Notes under the pieces: model-generated
Databases searched by the model: none
What the model saw: only the letters and a program-made list of their open reading frames with translations
What the model was told of the DNA's origin: nothing
In this document: one piece after another, positions 1-5,023 of the stretch
Position numbering within the stretch: the first letter of the stretch is position 1
Layout of the letters: each line of letters opens with the position of its first letter
Program-made: the position numbers and the translations under genes
DNA from: Bacteroidales bacterium
GTDB taxonomy: Bacteria > Bacteroidota > Bacteroidia > Bacteroidales > UBA1556
DNA: 5,180 nt
Assembly (NCBI GenBank): GCA_029935325.1
Contig: JAOZKO010000221.1
Coordinates: forward strand, 1-5,180
Reading direction: 5' to 3'

Positions 1-502
1 CAATATGGTGAATTTGGCTAAAAGCTATTGGTAAGTTTAAACTATGATGACCAGTTTGGGGATCGGTCATATCGAAGCCATTTAGGAGAACCATTACTTG
101 GTCAAATGTGCTTCCTCTAATGCTCAAATCTGCTTGAACATCATTCTTTCCTCTTTGTCGAAGATCAATTTGACTGCTTGTATTAACTGCATCTTGGAGA
201 CAACGGATAGAGGAAGACTCCAGGTCGTCAGCTTCAATTACTTGAACCACCCGGGCTAGCTCAATTGCTAATTCTGGAGTTAACTCACCCATTATCTCTA
301 GCGTATCAAGATCAAACTCTTCCATGCTTTGGTTGGTTTGAACTTCCTGTGCGAACACAGAACTTACAAACGAACCCATTAATAAAGCGATAGAAAGCGT
401 TGATATCCTGATTTGAAGCCCAAGACTTTGGAATACCGCCCATGAGTTGCGAGTCCAATGACTAAAGCTAAAAACCTGCTTTTGATAAATGTTTAAGTCC
501 AT
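1..502 (-). CDS. TonB-dependent outer-membrane receptor, N-terminal part (runs off the left edge)
   Basis: This is the first 167 residues of a TonB-dependent receptor, read on the minus strand from ATG at 502; the 3' part lies outside the window. Such proteins are 22-strand outer-membrane barrels that import scarce ligands using TonB energy. Residues 1-28 are a polar, aromatic extension (includes SHWTRNSWAVFQSLG). A hydrophobic core follows (about 33-50), with likely signal peptidase cleavage after SVFA (51). From about 65 on it resembles the plug domain: DTLEIMGE stands where a TonB-box/plug start is expected, then IEADDLESSS, IDLRQRG, DLSIRGSTFDQVMVLLNG and DPQTGHHSLNLP. The RQRG, SIRG.TF.Q, LLNG and DPQTGHH motifs recall a BtuB-like subgroup common in Bacteroidota. 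The ligand cannot be told from this fragment, and no cobalamin riboswitch was seen upstream. The region looks somewhat richer in GC than the genes to its right. Family call firm; substrate unknown. Confidence 0.9.
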   Translation of the reverse strand, partial: MDLNIYQKQVFSFSHWTRNSWAVFQSLGLQIRISTLSIALLMGSFVSSVFAQEVQTNQSMEEFDLDTLEIMGELTPELAIELARVVQVIEADDLESSSIRCLQDAVNTSSQIDLRQRGKNDVQADLSIRGSTFDQVMVLLNGFDMTDPQTGHHSLNLPIAFSQIHHI

Positions 503-527
503 TAATTATTTATTAATTTAAAAAAGG

Positions 528-535
528 CAAAACTA
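528..535 (-). promoter_or_regulatory. Candidate Bacteroidota -7 box for the TonB receptor gene
   Basis: Read on the minus strand this is TAGTTTTG, an exact match to the TAnnTTTG consensus of Bacteroidota primary-sigma promoters. It lies 25 nt before the receptor ATG at 502, a distance typical for this phylum. No clear TTTG -33 box was found; only ATTG (562-559) and a T-run (556-553) lie near the expected place. The match is short and the region AT-rich, so chance is possible. Confidence 0.4.
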
Positions 536-546
536 AATTAAATGAG

Positions 547-587
547 AATAGGAAAACGCAATTTTTTTAATATCTTTGGTTCCTATT
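547..587. repeat. 8-bp inverted repeat with 25-nt spacer (possible operator)
   Basis: AATAGGAA at 547-554 and its exact reverse complement TTCCTATT at 580-587 are separated by 25 nt, with arm centres 33 bp apart (about three helical turns). The repeat lies just upstream of the receptor -7 box. One such 8-bp repeat is not far above chance in AT-rich DNA. Confidence 0.25.
571..578 (+). promoter_or_regulatory. Candidate -7 box, plus strand, distal to the sigma gene
   Basis: TATCTTTG is an exact TAnnTTTG match on the plus strand, but no TTG lies 17-23 nt upstream. If used, it would give the sigma operon a leader of roughly 165 nt. It sits between the two arms of the inverted repeat at 547-587. 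Confidence 0.25.
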
Positions 588-677
588 AGTCGTAATAAAT
601 AATATTAACGTTTTTAATGAAATTAGTTAAATTTTTATAGACAAATATATACACAAAAAATCTTAAGTTACTGAATA

Positions 678-706
678 CTTGAATCTTAATTTAATAAGTA
701 ATTTTA
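678..706 (+). promoter_or_regulatory. Weak candidate promoter for the sigma/anti-sigma operon
   Basis: CTTG (678-681), 17 nt, then TAATTTTA (699-706) resembles the Bacteroidota TTTG/TAnnTTTG pattern with one mismatch in each box. It lies about 42 nt before the ATG at 749. The sigma factor might instead drive its own promoter of unknown consensus. Low confidence. Confidence 0.2.
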
Positions 707-719
707 GATAATCAACCAA

Positions 720-743
720 AGATGATAGCATTAATTATCGTCT
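720..743 (+). promoter_or_regulatory. Small hairpin directly before the sigma factor start codon
   Basis: AGATGATA (720-727) can pair with TATCGTCT (736-743) over 8 bp, including one U-G wobble, around an 8-nt loop. The stem ends 5 nt before the ATG at 749, so in mRNA it would cover the ribosome-binding region. It could modulate initiation, but the stem is AT-rich and weak. No Shine-Dalgarno sequence is present. Confidence 0.3.
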
Positions 744-748
744 ATTAA

Positions 749-1240
749 ATGAATGCATTAATGATAAGCTCAAAAGAAGCTAAAATACAAGAACTCATTA
801 AGGGATGTCGCGACAAAGATCGTAAGTCACAGAAATTACTTTATGAGAAGTATTTTGGAATAATGATGAGCATTTCGATGCGTTATTGTGCTAATTGGGA
901 CGAGTCGATGGAGGTGGTGAATAGCGGGTTCTTAAAAGTATTTCTTAAAATAGATGCTTATCAAGGCAAAGGATCTTTTGAAGGTTGGATGAAGCGTATA
1001 ATTATTAATACCGCTTTGGATTACTTAAAAAGTCTTAAGCCACGCACTGAGGAAGTGGATGATAAGAAAATCTTTGATAGTGAATATTTTCTTGAGAATA
1101 AAGCCTTGAGCGATTTCTCAGTAGAAGATATCCTACAACAAGTTCAGTCGTTACCACCAATGAGTCGGGCCGTTTTTAACCTTAATGTAATTGAGGGCTT
1201 TAAACATAGAGATATAGCTGAACAATTAGAAATAAGTTAA
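749..1240 (+). CDS. ECF-type RNA polymerase sigma-70 factor, truncated by an in-frame stop
   Basis: This is a cytoplasmic extracytoplasmic-function sigma factor that would direct RNA polymerase to a specific promoter set. Residues about 13-92 match region 2: LIKGCRDKDRKSQKLLYEKY, then VVNSGFLKVF (core-binding helix), then GSFEGWMKRIIINTALDYLK (promoter melting and -10 recognition). A linker (93-123) leads to region 4 from about 124: LPPMSRAVFNLNVIEGFKHRDIAEQLEIS. The ORF stops after S163, in the turn of the region 4.2 helix-turn-helix, so the -35 recognition helix is missing. The in-frame continuation at 1241-1306 supplies exactly the missing part (GTSHWHLQNARKLL). The expected full protein is 185 residues, normal for the family. 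As translated, the 163-residue form should bind core polymerase but recognise the -35 element poorly. The first ATG fits family N-termini; M5 (761) is an alternative. The next gene, a probable anti-sigma factor, begins at 1320. Confidence 0.85.
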   Translation: MNALMISSKEAKIQELIKGCRDKDRKSQKLLYEKYFGIMMSISMRYCANWDESMEVVNSGFLKVFLKIDAYQGKGSFEGWMKRIIINTALDYLKSLKPRTEEVDDKKIFDSEYFLENKALSDFSVEDILQQVQSLPPMSRAVFNLNVIEGFKHRDIAEQLEIS

Positions 1241-1306
1241 GGAACTTCACATTGGCACTTACAAAACGCAAGGAAATTATTAATGGCAAAATTAAATAGA
1301 TTCTAA
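1238..1306 (+). pseudogene. Severed 3' end of the sigma factor gene (region 4.2 recognition helix) after an in-frame TAA
   Basis: From the TAA at 1238-1240 the same reading frame runs on without another lesion for 21 codons to TAA 1304-1306. It encodes GTSHWHLQNARKLLMAKLNRF. In Bacteroidota ECF factors the segment after 'IS' is normally E-G-T-S-x-x-x-L-x-x-A-R-x-x-L, so the stop replaces the expected Glu. One GAA to TAA change explains it. The original stop lies 13 nt before the next start, as in an intact operon. Options are a recent nonsense mutation, a sequencing error, or stop-codon readthrough. The sequence alone cannot separate them, but reassignment of UAA is unlikely because the FAH family gene at 4412-5023 ends on TAA at a normal family length. 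Confidence 0.8.
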
Positions 1307-1319
1307 AAACAACTAAAAT

Positions 1320-2183
1320 ATGTCTAAATTGAATATTAACGAATTAATCCAGCAGAAGCTCCAAGGCTTGGATTTCAAGCACCAGCCAGAGTTCTGGGAC
1401 AAAATGGAGCAGAAGATTGAGTCTAATGCTCCAGCACAAGTTACAACTGCTGCTAGTACGGGATCTAGCCTATCTACAATTTATATTATTTCTGGAATTA
1501 CAACTGCTGTTGCTGTGCTCACTGCAATTGCTTTTATTATTTTTGGCAATAACAATGGTGATATTCCTAATTTGGAAAATGATACTGTTTCCATTGAAAA
1601 CACAACAAATACAAATTCTAGCACACCATATAACGAAAGAAAATCTACCATAGCTTTTGATCCATGTGAGGAAAATGAGGATTATGTAATATCTTCTGAG
1701 GATAATAGCAGCGAGACAACAAACAAAATTAAGCCTGTCAAGAAAACTGCTCCTAAAAGTGATATTCCAATAGTTGTTACACAAAGTGATATTGAAGAAA
1801 GTATTCTTGAAGAAAGTAATCTTGAGAATACAGAAAGTATTGATATAGATAATCAAGATACAGGCAATGATAATGAGCCTATATTGGTAGATGAAGACAC
1901 TCAGATTACTGAAGAAAATGTTCCTATTGTGGTTGATGATCAAGTTATAGAAAATAAGCAACCAATAGTAACAGAGCCTGTTACATTTGAATCAGACTCT
2001 AGCGATAATAATTATCAAAGAAGAGATCCTAATACAAACCCTGAAGGACCTAAAAACCCTGAGGTAAAAGAGGAGAAGAAACCAAACAATAATTTAAAGA
2101 AGGTAACTCCTATTAATAAACCAGCCAAACGCGTTTTCAAAAAGCGTAGAGGAATACTTCGACGTTTGGGACTTAGAAAATAA
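1320..2183 (+). CDS. Probable membrane anti-sigma/regulatory protein, single-pass, acidic domain with basic tail
   Basis: I recognise no catalytic domain in this 287-residue protein. Residues 1-48 are predicted cytosolic and hold a helix (NINELIQQKLQGLDFKHQPEFWDKMEQKIE) resembling the N-terminus of small Bacteroidota membrane proteins encoded after ECF sigma genes; it is the probable sigma-binding part. One transmembrane segment spans about 52-76 (STIYIISGITTAVAVLTAIA onward). The positive-inside rule gives N-in, C-out. The periplasmic part (77-250) is low complexity, rich in Asp, Glu, Asn, Ser and Thr, with degenerate P-I-V/L-V units at 150, 187, 202 and 215. The last 28 residues (260-287) hold 13 Lys/Arg and no acidic residue. 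Position (13 nt after the original sigma stop) and topology suggest an anti-sigma factor; that function is inference. No Shine-Dalgarno precedes the ATG. The gene ends in three tandem in-frame TAA codons. Confidence 0.75.
   Translation: MSKLNINELIQQKLQGLDFKHQPEFWDKMEQKIESNAPAQVTTAASTGSSLSTIYIISGITTAVAVLTAIAFIIFGNNNGDIPNLENDTVSIENTTNTNSSTPYNERKSTIAFDPCEENEDYVISSEDNSSETTNKIKPVKKTAPKSDIPIVVTQSDIEESILEESNLENTESIDIDNQDTGNDNEPILVDEDTQITEENVPIVVDDQVIENKQPIVTEPVTFESDSSDNNYQRRDPNTNPEGPKNPEVKEEKKPNNNLKKVTPINKPAKRVFKKRRGILRRLGLRK
1764..1994 (+). repeat. Degenerate x-P-I-V-V repeat segment in the periplasmic domain
   Basis: Residues 149-225 of the membrane protein contain DIPIVVTQSD, NEPILVDEDT, NVPIVVDDQ and KQPIVTEP. 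The prolines are 37, 15 and 13 residues apart, each unit followed by an acidic stretch. The units are degenerate at DNA level too, so this is old or selected protein-level repetition, not a recent tandem duplication. Their role is unknown; an extended periplasmic spacer is plausible. Confidence 0.45.
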
Positions 2184-2208
2184 TAATAAACTACAAAAGA
2201 ACATAAAC

Positions 2209-2247
2209 TATAAAAAAAGCTTATCTAGATGATAAGCTTTTTTTATA
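2209..2247 (+). terminator. Intrinsic terminator after the sigma/anti-sigma operon
   Basis: The arm at 2212-2225 (AAAAAAAGCTTATC) is the exact reverse complement of 2231-2244 (GATAAGCTTTTTTT), around the 5-nt loop TAGAT. Three more A-T pairs extend the stem to about 17 bp (2209-2247). A-tract, stem and T-tract make a classic bidirectional-looking terminator. It lies 26 nt after the stop at 2183 and 24 nt before the next start, so it separates the two plus-strand operons. Confidence 0.85.
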
Positions 2248-2253
2248 TCTTTA
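2246..2253 (+). promoter_or_regulatory. Weak candidate -7 box for the lipoprotein gene
   Basis: TATCTTTA matches TAnnTTTG in all but the last base and lies 18 nt before the ATG at 2272, overlapping the end of the terminator stem. The terminator implies that a new promoter is needed here. No TTTG -33 box is visible, since the terminator occupies that position. Confidence 0.3.
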
Positions 2254-2271
2254 CTTTTCAATTACAACATT

Positions 2272-3066
2272 ATGCAAAATACATATAAACTCTTCTTATT
2301 TCTTATTGCACTAAGCTTTGGCGCATTGACTTCATGCAATTTAAAGCCAAATGAACCTATTCAAATAGAAGAAACTCAATACTCAATTGCCATTACAAAA
2401 GCACATGGCAGCAGTGGTTATGAGCAATACAAAATTTGGATTAGCGGATTAGATTCATCAATTATCATTTACGACCTTTATGAATTAAGCCTTGATAGTG
2501 CATCCAATATTATGGAAATAGTAGATGGACTAATAATAAGTGGAGGACCAGATGTAAACCCAAGTTTATATGGGTTTGATAGCTTAGCTTGGATGTGCCA
2601 AACCCCTGATAATTACCGCGATTCTCTAGAGTTGCAAAGTATTGATTATGCCTATAAGCATCAATTACCTATACTAGGAATTTGCAGAGGACAGCAAATA
2701 TTGAATGTATATTTTGGAGGTACATTAATAACTGATATACCATCACAAAATCCTTCTGATATATCACATCGCAATGACACTAGCAAGAGCCATCATAGCA
2801 TTTTATTCGTCGAAAATTCACCACTAATTCATTTAGCACAAAACGATACCGCTTGGGTTAATTCATCACATCATCAAGCTGTAAAAGACTTAGGATTAGG
2901 CTTAGAGGTATATGCATATTCTTCAGACAGTACTATTGAATCAATCGGGCTTGAAGACACAACCTACAATAGTTTCTTCCTTGGCGTTCAATTTCATCCT
3001 GAGCATATGCTAAGCAGTGAGTTTGCAAACTCAATAGGTTATAATTTTATAGAATCAATTAAATAG
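2272..3066 (+). CDS. Lipoprotein class I glutamine amidotransferase-like hydrolase (peptidase C26, PuuD-like)
   Basis: Residues 1-22 form a lipoprotein signal peptide: basic-polar start, hydrophobic core LFLFLIALSFGAL, lipobox LTSC with the lipidated Cys at 22. The remaining 243 residues match the gamma-glutamyl hydrolase/PuuD family, which cleaves gamma-glutamyl amide bonds. GLIISGGPDVNPSLYG (87-101) is the conserved early loop. LPILGICRGQQ carries the nucleophile Cys138. NSSHHQAVKDLG (197-208) is a family signature. GVQFHPEH supplies His242 and Glu244. The Cys-His-Glu triad is complete, so the enzyme should be active. PuuD of E. coli is cytosolic; here the signal peptide predicts a periplasm-facing membrane anchor. 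There is no acidic run after Cys22 to suggest surface export. The substrate is unknown: gamma-glutamyl peptides, gamma-Glu-GABA-like amides or a peptidoglycan-derived amide are possible. The acyltransferase gene starts 10 nt downstream, so the two are probably co-transcribed. Confidence 0.88.
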   Translation: MQNTYKLFLFLIALSFGALTSCNLKPNEPIQIEETQYSIAITKAHGSSGYEQYKIWISGLDSSIIIYDLYELSLDSASNIMEIVDGLIISGGPDVNPSLYGFDSLAWMCQTPDNYRDSLELQSIDYAYKHQLPILGICRGQQILNVYFGGTLITDIPSQNPSDISHRNDTSKSHHSILFVENSPLIHLAQNDTAWVNSSHHQAVKDLGLGLEVYAYSSDSTIESIGLEDTTYNSFFLGVQFHPEHMLSSEFANSIGYNFIESIK

Positions 3067-3076
3067 AAAGTATATT

Positions 3077-4405
3077 ATGACAAAATGGTCTTTATTTTTT
3101 GAATTTATGTGTTCCTACGTAAAAATATTCTTTAGGATTTTCTATAAGCATATTCAATCTTATGGAAAGGAAAATATTCCACATAAGAAACCAATGATAT
3201 TTGCTGGCAATCATCAAAATGCATTAATGGATCCAGCAGCTATTTTATTAACAAATCCAAACCAAAGTGTGTTTCTAACGCGAGCTGATATCTTCAATAA
3301 CCCTATATTATTAAAGATATTTACTTCTTTTAAGATGTTACCCGTTTATCGTATCCGCGATGGTGCTGATAACTTAAAAAATAATGAGCGCATTTTTAAT
3401 AAAAGTGTAGAAATACTTGAGGCAAAAATGTCTGTCGCTTTATTTCCTGAGGCTACTCATACTGATAAAAGGAGATTACGCCCACTAAAGAAAGCAGTTC
3501 CACGAATAGCTTTTATGGCAGAGGATAAAAATGATTTTAATCTTGATTTGCAGATTGTTCCTGTAGGAATTTATTATGAGGATTATATTCATTCTAATAG
3601 CAATCTGTTTATAAACTATGGCAAACCCATAAATATCAAAGAATTTAAAGAACTTTATGCTGAGAATAAGCAAAAAGCTTATAATGCATTTAAAGTAAAA
3701 CTGGAAAAAGCATTAGTAACTCTAATTATTCATATTGAAGATGAGGAAAATTATAATCTTTACGAAAAAGTACGAGTATTTTACCGCTCATTTATGCTTC
3801 AGAAACTTGACCTAAAAAGAAAGAATCCACATAATAATTTCAAAGCTGATAAAAAAACTATTGAGTTAATGCATCAGTTCTACAGTCATGATGCAAACAA
3901 TATTGAGGAACTTGATATTAAATTTAATGCCTTTAATAAAACATCTGAAAAATTAGGAATTGAAACTTCCGCATTTGTTAAAAATCGATTTTCTATTTTA
4001 CTTAGGGCATTTTTATACTTAGTTGGGCTACCCATTTTTATTTTTGGTCTAATAAACAACTATTTATACTTTTATATTGTGCATAAATTTGTTGCTAAGA
4101 TTAAGGATAAACAATTTCATGCATCAATTAAATTTGGCATAACAGTATTTGCCTCACCAATATTATACCTAATCCATGCTTTAATTTTATACGCAATTAC
4201 AGGAAACGGACAATGGGCTATTATTTATTTTGTTAGTTTACCTATTACTGCACTTTTTGCAAATAGATATAGGTATGCTTGGAAAAAATATAGATTAGAC
4301 TTTAGACTTTGGCGTATTTCAATGTTTAATAAGAGTGAATATACAAAGTTTATAGAGCAACAAAATGACCTTATTGAATTGCTTAATAAGGTTATGGGTA
4401 AATAG
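3077..4405 (+). CDS. PlsC-like 1-acylglycerol-phosphate acyltransferase family protein with C-terminal membrane domain
   Basis: This is a lysophospholipid/glycerophosphate acyltransferase-family protein of 442 residues, expected at the inner membrane, transferring acyl chains to a lipid acceptor. Motif I is NHQNALMDP, with His46 and Asp52 as catalytic residues and five residues between them, the NHxxxxxDP form I recall for a Bacteroidota subgroup, against four in classical PlsC. Motif II is around YRIRDG (91-96). Motif III is LFPEATHTDKRRLRPLKKA (122-140), with Ala126 where Gly is usual. Motif IV is IVPVGIYYEDY (160-170). A helical linker (about 185-300) leads to three predicted transmembrane segments (about 308-336, 352-374, 379-396) and a basic tail. 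Classical PlsC is about 245 residues, so this long form may use another acceptor, such as an ornithine/amino-acid lipid or a lipid A-like molecule; that is inference. It follows the lipoprotein gene by 10 nt and converges on the FAH gene with a 6-nt gap. Confidence 0.85.
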   Translation: MTKWSLFFEFMCSYVKIFFRIFYKHIQSYGKENIPHKKPMIFAGNHQNALMDPAAILLTNPNQSVFLTRADIFNNPILLKIFTSFKMLPVYRIRDGADNLKNNERIFNKSVEILEAKMSVALFPEATHTDKRRLRPLKKAVPRIAFMAEDKNDFNLDLQIVPVGIYYEDYIHSNSNLFINYGKPINIKEFKELYAENKQKAYNAFKVKLEKALVTLIIHIEDEENYNLYEKVRVFYRSFMLQKLDLKRKNPHNNFKADKKTIELMHQFYSHDANNIEELDIKFNAFNKTSEKLGIETSAFVKNRFSILLRAFLYLVGLPIFIFGLINNYLYFYIVHKFVAKIKDKQFHASIKFGITVFASPILYLIHALILYAITGNGQWAIIYFVSLPITALFANRYRYAWKKYRLDFRLWRISMFNKSEYTKFIEQQNDLIELLNKVMGK

Positions 4406-4411
4406 AAACTC

Positions 4412-5023
4412 TTACTTAATACTCGTTTTAAGCATTAGTTTATCTCCAATAAATGCTTCGAGCTTGTCTCCTACTTCAATTGGACCTACGCCTGCTGGTG
4501 TTCCTGTATAAATAAGGTCACCCATTTTAATTGTCAAGAATTGAGACACATAGGATATTATTTTATCAATAGGAAAGAGCATATCCTTACTGTTTCCTTG
4601 CTGCATTAGTGTTCCATTTTTCTTCATACTAAACTGAATATTATTCACATCATCAATCTCATTAATGGGAATAAATTTACTAATCGGTGCAGAGCCATCA
4701 AATGCCTTTGCCGGTTCCCAAGGTAAGCCTTTTGCCTTAAATTCAGATTGCAAATCCCTTGCTGTAAAATCAAAGCCTACACCTATAGCATCATAATATG
4801 TATGTGCAAATCGCTCCTCAATATACTTCCCCACTTTGCAAATGTGATAAACCAACTCTGTTTCGAAATGAATATCTTGAGAAAATTCAGGATAGAAAAA
4901 AGGCTTATTCTTAGTTATTATAGCCGATTGAGGCTTCATAAACCAAACTGGCTTCTCTGGAATTGGGTTGTTTAATTCCTTGGCATGTAATACGTAATTC
5001 CTACCTATGCATATGATTTTCAT
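4412..5023 (-). CDS. Fumarylacetoacetate hydrolase (FAH) family protein, FAHD1/YcgM-like acylpyruvase or oxaloacetate decarboxylase
   Basis: A complete 203-residue cytosolic enzyme of the FAH superfamily, close in length to the single-domain FAHD1/YcgM type. The N-terminus MKIICIGRNYVLHAKEL is the usual start of the family and fixes the ATG at 5023. Metal-binding residues are visible as HFETEL (Glu54, Glu56) and Asp85 in GVGFDFTARDLQ. His13 and Glu16 (HAKE) and Lys106 (PWEPAKAFD) sit at the spacing I recall for the catalytic residues of human FAHD1. YTGTPAGVGP (172-181) is the substrate-binding signature near the C-terminus. Members of this type cleave acylpyruvates or decarboxylate oxaloacetate with Mg2+ or Mn2+; the exact substrate is not decided by sequence. 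All key residues are present. It is transcribed alone on the minus strand from a likely promoter at 5051-5077. Confidence 0.92.
   Translation of the reverse strand: MKIICIGRNYVLHAKELNNPIPEKPVWFMKPQSAIITKNKPFFYPEFSQDIHFETELVYHICKVGKYIEERFAHTYYDAIGVGFDFTARDLQSEFKAKGLPWEPAKAFDGSAPISKFIPINEIDDVNNIQFSMKKNGTLMQQGNSKDMLFPIDKIISYVSQFLTIKMGDLIYTGTPAGVGPIEVGDKLEAFIGDKLMLKTSIK

Larger units (their letters stand above)
503..748. other. Divergent intergenic region between receptor and sigma factor genes
   Basis: This stretch of about 246 nt is very AT-rich and has no ORF I can support. It holds the promoters of both divergent genes. Visible elements are the minus-strand -7 box at 528-535, a plus-strand TATCTTTG at 571-578, a weak plus-strand CTTG/TAATTTTA pair at 678-706, an 8-bp inverted repeat (547-554 and 580-587), and a small hairpin at 720-743. 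I looked for the conserved B12-box core of a cobalamin riboswitch in front of the receptor and did not find it. Confidence 0.6.

Noticed and set aside
642..649. Minus-strand TATATTTG as a receptor promoter
   Set aside because: Matches TAnnTTTG but has no properly spaced TTTG and would give a leader of about 140 nt; the box at 528-535 is better placed.
503..748. Cobalamin riboswitch upstream of the BtuB-like receptor
   Set aside because: The conserved B12-box core and the paired GC-rich elements are absent; the region is AT-rich and short.
1238..1240. Reassignment of UAA to a sense codon in this organism
   Set aside because: The FAH gene ends on TAA at the usual family C-terminus and would run on in frame if UAA were sense, so UAA acts as a normal stop here.
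1417..1653. Plus-strand ORF of 78 codons in another frame
   Set aside because: Lies wholly inside the membrane protein gene; its leucine-rich product is an out-of-frame reading of the membrane span region.
1470..1961. Minus-strand ORF of 163 codons opposite the membrane protein gene
   Set aside because: Its product is rich in Ile, Asn, Phe and Cys with no recognisable pattern, as expected from the complement of Asp/Glu/Asn/Thr-rich coding sequence. The plus-strand gene explains the region.
3485..3673. Minus-strand ORF of 62 codons
   Set aside because: Lies inside the acyltransferase gene, opposite the conserved motif III and IV region; no signal of its own.
4748..4975. Plus-strand ORF of 75 codons
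   Set aside because: Antisense to the conserved catalytic part of the FAH family gene; no recognisable product.
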